Assembly: GCF_007833215.1 (NCBI RefSeq) | Contig: NZ_CP042239.1 | Span: 806,001 to 870,000 of the forward strand | Direction: 5' to 3' | DNA: 64,000 nucleotides | DNA from: Sphingomonas suaedae | GTDB taxonomy: Bacteria > Pseudomonadota > Alphaproteobacteria > Sphingomonadales > Sphingomonadaceae | Translations under genes and position numbers: made by a program | Notes under the pieces: model-generated | The model's database searches: none | What the model saw: the letters and a program-made list of their open reading frames with translations, nothing else | What the model was told of the DNA's origin: nothing | Shown: positions 42,447 to 51,798 of the stretch, piece after piece | Layout of the letters: every line of letters starts with the position of its first letter | How positions within the stretch are numbered: position 1 is the stretch's first letter

Positions 42447-43382
42447 ATGCGTGCATTCATCTTTCCCGGACAGGGAAGCCAGTCGGTTGGCATGGGGCAA
42501 GCGTTGGCGCAGGCGAGCGCGGTGGCGCGTGAGGTGTTTCAGGAGGTCGATGACGCGCTGGGCCAGAAGCTGTTCAAGCTGATGACCGAGGGGCCGGAAA
42601 GCGAGTTGACGCTGACCGAGAATGCCCAGCCCGCGATCATGGCCCATGCCATCGCTGTGCTGCGCGTGCTGGAAAAGGAAGGCGGCGTCCGGCTGGCCGA
42701 CAAAGCCGATTTTGTCGCCGGGCACAGTCTGGGCGAATATACCGCATTGTGCGCGGCGGGGGCGCTGGACCTGCAGACCACTGCCAAGCTGCTCAAGCTG
42801 CGCGGGCAGGCGATGCAGGCGGCGGTGCCGGTGGGTGAGGGCGCGATGGCGGCGCTGCTCGGCGCCGATCTGGTCAAGGCGCAGGCGATTGCCGATGCGG
42901 CGGCCGAGGGCGAGGTTTGCACGGTCGCGAACGACAATGATCCGTCGCAGGTCGTGATTTCGGGCGCCAAGGGCGCGATCGACCGGGCGGTTGCGATCGC
43001 CAAGGATCATGGGGCGAAGCGCGCGGTGCTGTTGCCGGTGTCGGCGCCGTTCCACTGCCCGATGATGCAGCCCGCTGCCGACGCGATGGCCAAGGCGCTG
43101 GCCGATGTCGCGATCCGCGCGCCGCTGGTCCCGGTCTACGCCAATGTCACCGCTGCGCCGGTAAGCGATCCCGATACAATCCGGGCGCTGCTGGTGGAGC
43201 AGGTGACGGGAATGGTCCGGTGGCGCGAGTCGGTGGCGGCAATTTTCGACGCCGGGGTGCACGATTATGTCGAACTGGGCGGCAAGGTGCTGGGCGCGAT
43301 GGTCAAGCGGATTGCGCCGGACGCGACCGTGACGAGTGTAGTGACGATGGATGATATCGAGGCCCTGGAGAAGGTGCTTTAA
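42447..43382 (+). CDS. fabD: Malonyl-CoA:ACP transacylase
   Basis: A 311-residue enzyme that loads malonate onto acyl carrier protein in fatty-acid synthesis. It starts MRAFIFPGQGSQSVGMGQAL and has the nucleophile motif GHSLGEYTAL and the active-site His in PVSAPFHCPMM. CGGAGG stands 8 nt before ATG 42447. It heads a type II fatty-acid cluster followed by fabG, acpP and fabF. Confidence 0.96.
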   Translation: MRAFIFPGQGSQSVGMGQALAQASAVAREVFQEVDDALGQKLFKLMTEGPESELTLTENAQPAIMAHAIAVLRVLEKEGGVRLADKADFVAGHSLGEYTALCAAGALDLQTTAKLLKLRGQAMQAAVPVGEGAMAALLGADLVKAQAIADAAAEGEVCTVANDNDPSQVVISGAKGAIDRAVAIAKDHGAKRAVLLPVSAPFHCPMMQPAADAMAKALADVAIRAPLVPVYANVTAAPVSDPDTIRALLVEQVTGMVRWRESVAAIFDAGVHDYVELGGKVLGAMVKRIAPDATVTSVVTMDDIEALEKVL

Positions 43383-43395
43383 GCAACTCAACTGA

Positions 43396-43488
43396 CCGTC
43401 ACCCTGAACTTGTTTCAGGGGCCACTCTTCCGCAGGCGGCGAAGCAATTGGTGGCACGGTGGATGCTGAAGCAAGTTCAGCGTGACGG
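43396..43488. repeat. Inverted repeat between fabD and fabG
   Basis: Arm 43396-43420 (ccgtcaccctgaacttgttt and on) and arm 43464-43488 are inverted copies with three mismatches. The element starts 14 bp after fabD and could stabilise or attenuate the transcript between fabD and fabG. It is a dispersed intergenic palindrome. Confidence 0.8.
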
Positions 43489-43510
43489 TAAATAGAAAGA
43501 AGGACTGAAC

Positions 43511-44248
43511 ATGTTCGACCTGACAGGCATGACTGCGCTGGTGACTGGCGCTTCCGGTGGTATCGGGTCCGCGATTGCCAAGGCTCTTGTCGCTCAAGGC
43601 GCGCGGTTGGCGGTTTCGGGGTCCAATGTGCAGAAGCTGGAGGCGTTTCGTGCCGAGCTGGGCGGGGATCATGTTGCGCTGGCGTGCAACCTGAGCGACG
43701 CAGCCGCAGTCGACGCGCTGGTTCCGTCGGCGGTCGAGGCGCTCGGCAAGCTCGACATCCTCGTCAACAATGCCGGCGTGACGCGCGACAATCTGGCGAT
43801 GCGGATGAAGGATGAGGAGTGGGACACGGTCATCCGTGTCAATCTGGAGGCCGCGTTCCGGCTGATGCGCGCGGCGGCCAAGCCGATGATGAAGGCGCGG
43901 TTTGGGCGGATGATCTCGATCACCTCGGTCGTCGGCGCGACCGGCAATCCGGGGCAGGCCAACTATGCCGCATCAAAGGCGGGGCTGGTCGGCATGTCCA
44001 AGGCGATGGCGCAGGAACTGGCGAGCCGGAACATCACGGTGAACTGCGTTGCGCCCGGTTTTATCCGGTCGGCGATGACCGATGTGCTGCCCGAGGCGCA
44101 GAAGGCGGCCCTGCTGACGAAAATTCCGGCGGGCGACCTGGGCAGCGGCGAGGATATCGGTGCGGCAGTGGTCTATCTTGCCAGCAAGGAGGCCGGGTAC
44201 GTCACCGGACAGACGCTGCACGTCAATGGCGGCATGGCGATGCTCTGA
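43511..44248 (+). CDS. fabG: 3-oxoacyl-ACP reductase
   Basis: A 245-residue short-chain dehydrogenase. It has the NADPH motif TGASGGIGSAIAKAL, NNAGVTRDNLAMRM, and the catalytic Ser-Tyr-Lys (ITSVVGATGNPGQANYAASK). The length and the RDNLAMRM stretch are specific for FabG. It reduces beta-ketoacyl-ACP in the elongation cycle. AGAAGGA precedes ATG 43511. Confidence 0.96.
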   Translation: MFDLTGMTALVTGASGGIGSAIAKALVAQGARLAVSGSNVQKLEAFRAELGGDHVALACNLSDAAAVDALVPSAVEALGKLDILVNNAGVTRDNLAMRMKDEEWDTVIRVNLEAAFRLMRAAAKPMMKARFGRMISITSVVGATGNPGQANYAASKAGLVGMSKAMAQELASRNITVNCVAPGFIRSAMTDVLPEAQKAALLTKIPAGDLGSGEDIGAAVVYLASKEAGYVTGQTLHVNGGMAML

Positions 44249-44293
44249 AGCCTCCGCTATGGGGCGGCGACTCACTTTATCGGGGTAAGCGCG

Positions 44294-44869
44294 ATGTCGG
44301 TATTTCTCGTTTTGGCGGCGATGGCTTCGCCGGTGGCGCAGCAGGGACGGATCGAGGACGTGCGGCTGCGCGACAAGACGCCGATCGGCTGCATCTACCG
44401 CACGCTGGGCCGCAGCATCGATCGCGACCAGCTTGCGGATCTGGCGCGGCGCGGGTTCGACGCAAAGACCAACGAAGAAAAAAATGTGATGCGCACCGTC
44501 GGGATGCGGATCAGCGCGTGCGAGCGCAGCGAGGGCTGGGGCGAGAAGCGCAAGCAGATCGCCATCCGCTATTTCAGCGGGCGGGTGCTCGAATCGAACG
44601 CGCGCTACCGGCTGAAGGACCATGGCGTTGAAACGGCGCATTTCGAAGCGGCGCTGGCCGCTCTTGATGATTCGGCCAAGGCTGCGGTGGCTCAGGGTTC
44701 GATCACGGGGGCCGACCTGGGCGTCGCCTGGAACGCAGCCGTGGCGGCGGGCGCGGGGATCGACGCGGTTCCCGAAGCGGATCGCAAGCCGGTCGCGGAG
44801 CTTTTGATGCAGGGGCTGGTCGGTGTGTCGAACATGGCGGCGGCCGAGGCGGCCTATAGCGCAAGCTGA
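44294..44869 (+). CDS. Exported protein of unknown function within the fab cluster
   Basis: A 191-residue protein with a short signal-like N-terminus (MSVFLVLAAMASPVAQQ) and a helical mature part, with two Cys residues (IGCIYRTLGR, RISACERSEG) that could pair. I do not recognise a family. It lies between fabG and acpP on the same strand with gaps of 45 and 102 bp, so it is probably co-transcribed, though it need not take part in lipid synthesis. Confidence 0.6.
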   Translation: MSVFLVLAAMASPVAQQGRIEDVRLRDKTPIGCIYRTLGRSIDRDQLADLARRGFDAKTNEEKNVMRTVGMRISACERSEGWGEKRKQIAIRYFSGRVLESNARYRLKDHGVETAHFEAALAALDDSAKAAVAQGSITGADLGVAWNAAVAAGAGIDAVPEADRKPVAELLMQGLVGVSNMAAAEAAYSAS

Positions 44870-44971
44870 ACGCTCCGGACCGGGCCTGCCCCCTCTTGCG
44901 CGGCGCGGAACGGCGTTCTAGGTGCGTTCAGGATTTGAAGTTTTAACGACCCAATCAAGAAGGAACAGGGC

Positions 44972-45208
44972 ATGAGCGAGACCGCCGATCGCGTGAAGAA
45001 GATCGTCGTCGAGCATCTTGGCGTCGAAGCCGAGAAGGTGACGGAAGATGCGAGCTTCATCGACGACCTGGGCGCGGACAGCCTCGACATTGTCGAGCTG
45101 GTGATGGCGTTCGAAGAAGAATTCGGTGTCGAGATCCCCGACGACGCGGCCGAGAAGATCGCGACCGTCAAGGATGCGATCACCTATATCGACGAAAATC
45201 AGGGCTAA
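44972..45208 (+). CDS. acpP: Acyl carrier protein
   Basis: A 78-residue acidic four-helix protein carrying growing acyl chains. The phosphopantetheine attachment Ser lies in [21 protein letters not shown] strong AGAAGGAACAG region precedes ATG 44972. It is placed before fabF, as in most proteobacteria. Confidence 0.98.
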   Translation: MSETADRVKKIVVEHLGVEAEKVTEDASFIDDLGADSLDIVELVMAFEEEFGVEIPDDAAEKIATVKDAITYIDENQG

Positions 45209-45250
45209 GCGACGCTATCGCATGGCCGCCCGGCTGGGCAGGATTTGACG

Positions 45251-45296
45251 AACGGCTCCCGGTCCCGGAAAGGGGTGGGGAGCCGTTTCGTTTTTG
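45251..45296 (+). terminator. Intrinsic terminator after acpP
   Basis: A 10-bp stem (aacggctccc at 45251-45260, gggagccgtt at 45278-45287) is followed by tcgttttt. This should end or attenuate acpP transcripts before fabF. Confidence 0.8.
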
Positions 45297-45377
45297 AAGC
45301 ATGTTTGTTGTTGCATCGTTGGCAGCTGAAAACCGGTATCCATTGTTCAGCACGATGCTCGATTACGGAGAGAAGAT

Positions 45378-46637
45378 ATGCGCCGCGTTGTCGTGACGGG
45401 CCTTGGCCTCGTGACCCCGCTGGGTGCGGATGTCGAAACCGCGTGGAAGAATATCCTGGCCGCCAAGTCGGGCGCCGGGACGATCACCCGGTTCGACGCG
45501 ACCGACTATCACAGCAACTATGCCTGTGAGGTGAAACCCGCAGACCATGAATATGGCTTCGATCCGGGCAAGCGGGTGGATCACAAGATCCAGCGCCAGG
45601 TCGATCCGTTCATCGTCTATGGCATCGATGCCGCGGGACAGGCGATGGAAGATGCCGGCCTGCTCGATATGAGCGAAGAGGAGCGGTTCCGCGCGGGGTG
45701 TTCGATCGGATCGGGAATCGGTGGCCTGCCGGGCATCGAGAGCGAATCGCTGGTGCTCCACGAAAAGGGTCCGAAGCGCGTTTCGCCCCATTTCGTGCAT
45801 GGTCGCCTCATCAACCTGATTTCGGGTCAGGTTTCGATCAAATACGGCCTGATGGGACCGAACCATGCGGTCGTCACGGCGTGTTCGACCGGCGCGCATT
45901 CGATTGGCGACGCTGCGCGAATGATCGCGATGGACGATGCCGATGTGATGCTGGCGGGCGGCGCGGAGAGCACGATCTGCCCGATCGGCATCGCCGGTTT
46001 CGGTCAGGCACGCGCGCTTTCCACCGGCTTCCGCGACGAGCCATGGCGGGCGAGCCGTCCATGGGATCAGGGCCGCGACGGCTTCGTCATGGGCGAGGGC
46101 GCGGGCATCGTCGTGCTCGAGGAATATGAGCGGGCACGCGCGAGGGGCGCCAAGATTTACGCCGAGGTGGTGGGCTATGGCCTGTCGGGCGACGCCTATC
46201 ACGTCACCGCGCCGCATCCCGAAGGATCGGGTGCGTTTCGGTCGATGCAGATGGCAATGAAGAAGTCGGGTCTGTCGCTGGCCGATATCGATTATATCAA
46301 CGCGCACGGCACCTCGACGCCGCTGGGCGACGAGCTGGAGCTGGGCGCGGTCCGTCGGCTGTTCGGCGATGCGATCGGTGACCTTTCGATGAGCTCGACC
46401 AAGTCGGCGATCGGCCACCTGCTGGGCGGCGCGGGCGCGGTGGAGAGCATCTTCTGCATCCTCGCGATGCGCGACCAGATCGTGCCGCCGACGCTGAACC
46501 TCGACGATCCCAGCGAGAATTGCGCGGGCGTCGATCTCGTGCCGCACAAGGCCAAGGAGCGCGAGGTGAAGGCGGTGCTGAACAACTCGTTCGGGTTCGG
46601 CGGCACCAACGCATCGCTGGTGATGAAGGCGGTCTGA
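45378..46637 (+). CDS. fabF: Beta-ketoacyl-ACP synthase II
   Basis: A 419-residue condensing enzyme. The catalytic Cys is in VVTACSTGAHSIGDA, and the two His residues in NAHGTSTPLGD and KSAIGHLLGGAG, the Cys-His-His triad of FabF/FabB. It starts MRRVVVTGLGLVTPLGADVE after a GGAGAGAAG site. It elongates acyl-ACP with malonyl-ACP. The terminator upstream suggests some separate expression from acpP. Confidence 0.97.
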   Translation: MRRVVVTGLGLVTPLGADVETAWKNILAAKSGAGTITRFDATDYHSNYACEVKPADHEYGFDPGKRVDHKIQRQVDPFIVYGIDAAGQAMEDAGLLDMSEEERFRAGCSIGSGIGGLPGIESESLVLHEKGPKRVSPHFVHGRLINLISGQVSIKYGLMGPNHAVVTACSTGAHSIGDAARMIAMDDADVMLAGGAESTICPIGIAGFGQARALSTGFRDEPWRASRPWDQGRDGFVMGEGAGIVVLEEYERARARGAKIYAEVVGYGLSGDAYHVTAPHPEGSGAFRSMQMAMKKSGLSLADIDYINAHGTSTPLGDELELGAVRRLFGDAIGDLSMSSTKSAIGHLLGGAGAVESIFCILAMRDQIVPPTLNLDDPSENCAGVDLVPHKAKEREVKAVLNNSFGFGGTNASLVMKAV

Positions 46638-46659
46638 TCGACCGCCCGGGGAGACGGTG

Positions 46660-47628
46660 ATGCGCAAGGTCGGTTGTTTCGGCTTTCTGGTCGTCCTTGC
46701 GCTCATCGGCGCCGCCTTTTGGGCTGCCAACCTGTGGGGTGGGCCGGGGCCGGGGCAGCGCAACGTCACGCTGATGGTCGCGCAGGGGGCGACCCTGACC
46801 ACCGCCGCGCGCGAGCTGGAGAAGCAGGGCGCTATCCGCGACGCCGACCTGTTCCTGTGGATGGCGCGCGTGTTCGGCGACGACACACCGATCCAGGCGG
46901 GCGAATATCGCGTGCCGGCGAAGATCAGCCAGTCCGACATCCTCAAGATGCTGCAGGGGGGGCGAACGCTCCAGCGCTTCGTGATGATCCCGGAGGGGAT
47001 GCCCGCGATTCTGGTCCATGAGCGGCTGATGGCGGCCGAGCAGTTGGAAGGCGAAATCGCAATACCGGTCGAGGGCACGGTGCTGCCCGACAGCTACGCC
47101 TATCATCGCGGAGATACGCGGCAGGCGGTGCTGGATCGAATGCAGGCGGCGATGGACAAATACCTCGCGGAAGCATGGGAGAAGCGCAAGCCCGACATCG
47201 CGGTCAGCACCCCGCAGGAAGCGCTGATCCTCGCCTCGATCGTCGAGAAGGAGACGGGGAAGGCCGAGGAGCGGCGGATGGTCGCCGGGGTCTATTCCAA
47301 CCGGTTGAAGCGCGGGATGCCGCTGCAGGCGGACCCTACGGTCATCTACCCTGTGACCAAGGGCAAGCCGCTTGGGCGGCGTATCCTGCGCTCCGAGCTG
47401 CAGGACAAGAACGGGTATAATACCTATGCCAGCGCCGGACTCCCGGTCGGGCCGATCGCAAATCCGGGTCGCGCCAGCATCGACGCGGTGCTGAACCCGG
47501 AGCAGACCAGCGCGCTTTACTTCGTCGCGGACGGCACGGGCGGGCATATCTTCGCCGACACGCTGGAGCAGCACAACGCGAACGTGCAGAAATGGTATGC
47601 GCTGCGGCGGGCGCGGGGTGAGATGTGA
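46660..47628 (+). CDS. mltG: MltG, endolytic peptidoglycan transglycosylase
   Basis: A 322-residue protein anchored by one N-terminal helix (~8-26), followed by a YceG-like domain. The catalytic Glu lies in LILASIVEKETGKAEER. The terminal part includes NPEQTSALYFVADGTGGHIF. MltG cuts nascent glycan strands and helps set their length. A GGGGAGA site favours ATG 46660 over GTG 46657. It follows fabF by 22 bp and converges with the MFS gene, leaving a 3-bp gap. Confidence 0.93.
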   Translation: MRKVGCFGFLVVLALIGAAFWAANLWGGPGPGQRNVTLMVAQGATLTTAARELEKQGAIRDADLFLWMARVFGDDTPIQAGEYRVPAKISQSDILKMLQGGRTLQRFVMIPEGMPAILVHERLMAAEQLEGEIAIPVEGTVLPDSYAYHRGDTRQAVLDRMQAAMDKYLAEAWEKRKPDIAVSTPQEALILASIVEKETGKAEERRMVAGVYSNRLKRGMPLQADPTVIYPVTKGKPLGRRILRSELQDKNGYNTYASAGLPVGPIANPGRASIDAVLNPEQTSALYFVADGTGGHIFADTLEQHNANVQKWYALRRARGEM

Positions 47629-47631
47629 CGT

Positions 47632-48912
47632 TCAACCAGTCCGGCGTCCTACTCCAAGGCGCGGCAGCACGATCAGAAAGGCCAGCGCGCCGACCGTGAG
47701 CACGCCCGCGAGCATCGCCATGGGGGCGAGGGTGCTGCCTGTATAGTCGCGGACCATCGGCACCGCGTTCTGCGCTGCAAAGCCGCCGAGATTGCCGACC
47801 GAGTTGATGACCGCCAGCCCGGCTGCGGCATGGGCGCCGCGCAGCAGGCCCTGCGGCACGCTCCAGAAGACCGGCTGGGCGGAGAAGATCGCGGCGGCGG
47901 CGATGCAGAGGCAGGCGAATTTGAGCGGCCCTCCCGGGAGCGCAACGCTGGCGAGAAACCCGGCGGCTGCGACCAGCATCGGTGCGGCGATATGCCAGCG
48001 GCTCGCTCCCCACCGCGCGGCGTGGCGAGGAACGGCCCAGAGTGCGACCGCGACGAGGATCCAGGGGATGACGTTGATGAGGCCGTTCTGGATGTTCGAC
48101 GCGCCGAATTCCTTGACGATCGTGGGTAGCCAGTAGCTGAGGCCATAGGCGCCGAGCGGCATTGCGAAATAGAGGATGGAGAGCAGGAGGACGCGCGGAT
48201 CGGTAAGCGCGCGCCAGGCTGAGCCGGGGTCTCCGGCGGGAGCTTCTGCGGTCAGCGTTGTGGACAGCCACTGTTTCTCGGCTGCGCTAAGCCAGTTCGC
48301 TGCGGCGGGTGTGCTGGGCAGCTTCCACAGCACCACGGGGGCGAGCAGCACTGGCGGCAGACCGGTGGCGATAAACACCCATTGCCATCCGGCGAGCCCC
48401 GCCAGACCGTCCAGTTCCAGCAATGCGCCGCCGATCAGCGATCCCACGGCATTGGCGAACGCGCTGGCGATCATGAACAGCCCGACCATCCGCGCGCGAT
48501 GCGCCTGGGGATACCAGAGGGTGAGGAGATAGAGCACGCCGGGGAAGAACCCTGCCTCCGCAACGCCGAGCAGGAAGCGCAGCACGTAGAACATCGTCGG
48601 GCTTTGCGTATAGCCGAGTGCGATGGTGATCAGGCCCCAGGTGAGCATGATCCGGGTGAACCACACCCGCGCGCCAACGCGGGCGAGGATCATGTTGGCC
48701 GGCGCCTCGAACAGGAAATAGCCGAGGAAGAACAGGCTGGCGCCAAGGCCATAGGCCGCTTCGGACAGGCCGAGTGCGTCGACCATCTGAAGCTTGGCAT
48801 AGGAGACGTTCTGGCGGTCGATATAGGCGAGGAGGTACATGGTGCAGAGCAACGGCATCAACCGACGGCTGATCTTCGCAAGCGTCGCCTGCGGCGAAAC
48901 CGCGTTGCTCAT
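47632..48912 (-). CDS. MFS transporter, anion:cation symporter-like
   Basis: A 426-residue major facilitator protein with twelve hydrophobic helices. Features such as YLLAYIDRQNVSYAKLQM and FLLGVAEAGFFPGVLYLLTL, LWYP and the AGWQWVFIATGLPPVLLAPV segment fit the ACS (anion:cation symporter) family, which carries organic acids such as sugar acids or tartrate. The substrate is not decided. It is convergent with mltG and 80 bp upstream of the next minus-strand gene's stop. Confidence 0.85.
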   Translation of the reverse strand: MSNAVSPQATLAKISRRLMPLLCTMYLLAYIDRQNVSYAKLQMVDALGLSEAAYGLGASLFFLGYFLFEAPANMILARVGARVWFTRIMLTWGLITIALGYTQSPTMFYVLRFLLGVAEAGFFPGVLYLLTLWYPQAHRARMVGLFMIASAFANAVGSLIGGALLELDGLAGLAGWQWVFIATGLPPVLLAPVVLWKLPSTPAAANWLSAAEKQWLSTTLTAEAPAGDPGSAWRALTDPRVLLLSILYFAMPLGAYGLSYWLPTIVKEFGASNIQNGLINVIPWILVAVALWAVPRHAARWGASRWHIAAPMLVAAAGFLASVALPGGPLKFACLCIAAAAIFSAQPVFWSVPQGLLRGAHAAAGLAVINSVGNLGGFAAQNAVPMVRDYTGSTLAPMAMLAGVLTVGALAFLIVLPRLGVGRRTG

Positions 48913-48992
48913 CTTTCACCCCCTCCGCCGCGGCTCGCGTTGTCGCGGTGCCAGTCAGTGTCAGGGTAGCGCTAACAGCGCTGGAACGCATG

Positions 48993-50042
48993 TTATTTCA
49001 GCACGGTCTCCGCATCGACCAGCCGGACGTCATGCATCTGGCGCAGATAGGCGTCGAAATAGGGCTTGTGCGATGCGCCGACGATGGTGAGCACGCGCGA
49101 ACCCGGCGCGGTGACGAGCGTTTCGCGGATTTTGGCGACCATGCGCAGGTTGCGGACTTCCCAGCTGCCGACATATTGCCGTCCGAAGCGCTGGGGCGAC
49201 GGGTCGCGGAGCGCGGCCCCGAAGTCGCTGCGGTAGATCAGCGAGAAGGTCCGGGGATCGTTGTAGCCGCGATAGGCGGCGAGCAGCCCACCGGGCGATT
49301 TCATGCCCGCCATCAGCTTCGCGTCGGCGGCCTTGCGCTGCCTGCTCGCTTCATTGTCCCACTGCGCCTGGATGGCGGTGCCGAACGCGGCTTCGTCGGC
49401 GATCACGAAGTCCGACGTGTGGTCATCGACATAGTGGAGGCGATCGAGCCCGAGCCGGGCCGCGAGCGGGGCGGCGATCGCATAATCCTCATTGTGCCGG
49501 ACCCGGACCTTCTCAAGCACCTCGACCAGCGCGGCGTCGAGCCCGTCCGCCGCGATGCGTTCGCCTGCGGGCAGGCGGAGCCATTGGACGAGTGCAGAGG
49601 CGCGCTCACCCGCTGCGAGGAACGTGGCGGCGAGGCGGCGGCGCGCAGCGGGTGCGGGGTTCGGACCTAGCGCGGCGAGCAGCCGTTCCGATTCGACGAC
49701 GGCTTCCGGGACGTCGAGGCCGGTCGCGGCGCGGGCGGGAGCAGGGTCCCAGCAATAGTCCGCTACGGTGCTCTTCCACCGTGCGGGATAGGTGCGCAGA
49801 TAGGCGCATTGCGCGCCGGACAGCGCCTCGATCGTGATGATCTGGGGCCGATAGGCCGCCAGTTTGGCAAGCAGCGGCTCGAGCGTGTCGGGATAGTGAT
49901 CGGCGGGGATGCCGGAGAGGTGGGGCGTGCCGAGCACCAGGACCTGGTTCGGCGGGTCGAGCGGCGGCTGTTCCCGAGCGGGGTCGAAGGTCTGCGGTGT
50001 GGCGACGGCGAGCGCCAGGAGCGTGAGGACTGGTGCGAACAT
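48993..50042 (-). CDS. Exported DUF5694-like protein
   Basis: A 349-residue protein with a short signal-like start (MFAPVLTLLALAVA). The core begins NQVLVLGTPHLSGIPADHYP and ends RVLTIVGASHKPYFDAYLRQ. The G-T-x-H and late G-A-S-H-K pattern reminds of the TraB/GumN-like superfamily; the closest match I recall is DUF5694. The function is unknown. Transcription could start in the 33-bp gap or derive from the eda operon upstream. Confidence 0.65.
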   Translation of the reverse strand: MFAPVLTLLALAVATPQTFDPAREQPPLDPPNQVLVLGTPHLSGIPADHYPDTLEPLLAKLAAYRPQIITIEALSGAQCAYLRTYPARWKSTVADYCWDPAPARAATGLDVPEAVVESERLLAALGPNPAPAARRRLAATFLAAGERASALVQWLRLPAGERIAADGLDAALVEVLEKVRVRHNEDYAIAAPLAARLGLDRLHYVDDHTSDFVIADEAAFGTAIQAQWDNEASRQRKAADAKLMAGMKSPGGLLAAYRGYNDPRTFSLIYRSDFGAALRDPSPQRFGRQYVGSWEVRNLRMVAKIRETLVTAPGSRVLTIVGASHKPYFDAYLRQMHDVRLVDAETVLK

Positions 50043-50075
50043 GGCCTACTGTATTATATTGGCAATACAGCGCCG

Positions 50076-50693
50076 TCAACGCATCGCCGCCGCCTCCTGC
50101 GCAAGCGCCTGAACTTCGGCCATGCTTGCACCCTTGGGCGTTACCCAGCTGCCGCCGACGCACAGGACTGGATCGAAACCGAGCCAGTCGGGGGCGGTGG
50201 CGGGGGTGATGCCGCCGGTGGGGCAGAATTTGGCTTCGTAAAAGGGGGCGGCGAGCGCCTTGAGCGCCTTCAGCCCGCCGCTGGTCTCCGCCGGGAAGAA
50301 TTTGAAGTGGCGCAGGCCGAGGTCGTAGCCGCGCATGATGTCACCGGCATTGGCGACGCCGGGAAGGAAGGGGACGCCGCTGTCGACGATCACCCGGCCC
50401 AACCGTTCGGTCAGGCCCGGCGAGACGATGAATTCGGCGCCCGCATCCATCACCTGCGCGAACTGATCGGTGTTCACCACCGTCCCCGCGCCGACGATCG
50501 CGCCCTCGACCTTCTTCATCTCGCGGATCGCGTCGAGCGCGGCCGGGGTGCGCATTGTCACTTCGAGCACCTTGAGACCACCCGCGACCAGCGCTTCGGC
50601 CAGCGGGCGGGCGGTCGCCGCGTCGTCGATGACGAGGACGGGGATGACCGCGCTGGTCCGCATGATGGTTTCGATGTTCGCAATTGGGCTCAT
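50076..50693 (-). CDS. eda: KDPG aldolase (2-keto-3-deoxy-6-phosphogluconate aldolase)
   Basis: A 205-residue class I aldolase that splits KDPG into pyruvate and glyceraldehyde-3-phosphate, the last dedicated step of the Entner-Doudoroff pathway. It has the catalytic Glu in LEVTMRTPAALDAI and the Schiff-base Lys in FKFFPAETSGG. ATG 50693 overlaps the glk stop (ATGA). It is the last gene of the zwf-pgl-edd-glk-eda set. Confidence 0.95.
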   Translation of the reverse strand: MSPIANIETIMRTSAVIPVLVIDDAATARPLAEALVAGGLKVLEVTMRTPAALDAIREMKKVEGAIVGAGTVVNTDQFAQVMDAGAEFIVSPGLTERLGRVIVDSGVPFLPGVANAGDIMRGYDLGLRHFKFFPAETSGGLKALKALAAPFYEAKFCPTGGITPATAPDWLGFDPVLCVGGSWVTPKGASMAEVQALAQEAAAMR

Positions 50694-51661
50694 TGCGTAT
50701 GCTCCTGCGCATAGGCCGCCGCCGCGCCGTAAAGGCCGGGCTGGGGGTGGGTGATCAGCTTGACGGGGATCGAGGACATCAATCCCTGGAAGCGCCCCTT
50801 TGCGACGAAACGCTGTGCAAATCCAGAGCCGAGCAGGTGATCCTTGAGCCGGAAGCCAAGGCCACCGGCGATGACGACGCCGGTCGGGCCGTGTGCAAGC
50901 GCGAGGTCGCCCGCGACCGCGCCGAGGCTGAGGCAGAAGCGGTCGAGCGCGGCGACGGCGAGGCTGTCCTTGCCCTCCAGCGCCAGCGTCCAGATTTCCT
51001 TGTCGGACAGGCTGTGCACCGCCTTGCCCTCGATCTGCGCGAGCGTTTCGTAGATTGGGACGATGCCGGGGCCGGACACGATCCGCTCCGCCGAGACGCG
51101 GGTGTAGGTCGAGCGGAGGCGGCGCACGAACGCGTCCTCGATCCCGTCGAGCGGGGCGAAGTCCATATGCCCGCCTTCGGTCGCGATGACGTGATAGCCG
51201 CCATTGGGGGGACGGAAGACCTGCGCAACGCCAAGCCCGGTGCCGGGGCCGCAGATGGTGATCGATCCGTTTTCCGGCAACGCTGTCACCGGGCCGCACA
51301 GATGGACGAAATCGCTGTCGGGGAGCTGGGCGACGGCATGACCAATCGCGCCGAAATCGTTGATCAGGCTGTAGCTGTCGACGTCGAGCCGTTCGTGGAT
51401 CAGCGGCGGGCGGATGATCCACGGATTGTTGGTGAGCTTGATCAGCTCGTCATTGATCGGCGAGGCGATGGCGATCGCGGCGGCGCGCGGCATATCGCGA
51501 CCGAATTCGCGCGCCGATGCCTGCCAGGCGAGCTGGAAGCTGGCGTGATCGGCGGTCTTTTGCGTGACCGGATCGCCGAGCGAGACGACGCGGCCATTCT
51601 CGACCTCGGCAATGGCGAAGCGGGCATGGGTCCCGCCGATATCGACCGCTACGACTTCCAA
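50690..51661 (-). CDS. glk: Glucokinase
   Basis: A 323-residue ROK-unrelated glucokinase of the proteobacterial type: AVDIGGTHARFAIAEV (ATP-binding), ICGPGTGLGVAQVF, and ATEGGHMDFAPLDG. It phosphorylates glucose to feed Zwf. I chose the TTG at 51661 because GAGAGGA lies 6-7 nt upstream and the conserved KLEVVAVDIGG begins there; starts further upstream would run into the palindromic repeat at 51682-51772. It overlaps eda by 4 nt. Confidence 0.93.
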   Translation of the reverse strand: MEVVAVDIGGTHARFAIAEVENGRVVSLGDPVTQKTADHASFQLAWQASAREFGRDMPRAAAIAIASPINDELIKLTNNPWIIRPPLIHERLDVDSYSLINDFGAIGHAVAQLPDSDFVHLCGPVTALPENGSITICGPGTGLGVAQVFRPPNGGYHVIATEGGHMDFAPLDGIEDAFVRRLRSTYTRVSAERIVSGPGIVPIYETLAQIEGKAVHSLSDKEIWTLALEGKDSLAVAALDRFCLSLGAVAGDLALAHGPTGVVIAGGLGFRLKDHLLGSGFAQRFVAKGRFQGLMSSIPVKLITHPQPGLYGAAAAYAQEHTQ

Positions 51662-51681
51662 CTTTGTATCCTCTCTAACTT

Positions 51682-51772
51682 CGTCATCCCCGCGAAAGCG
51701 GGGGCCCAACTCCTGACCGTTTCACCAAGTGGACGGCGCGGGAGATGTGCCCCCGCTTTCGCGGAGGTGACG
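51682..51772. repeat. Inverted repeat between edd and glk
   Basis: Arm 51682-51710 (cgtcatccccgcgaaagcgg and on) and arm 51747-51772 are inverted copies with a few mismatches. The first contains its own hairpin (ccccgcgaaagcgggg). It ends about 20 bp before the glk start on the minus strand and may affect mRNA stability within the operon. Confidence 0.82.
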
Positions 51773-51798
51773 GCTTGGTTTGTGGTGAGCGAAGACGA

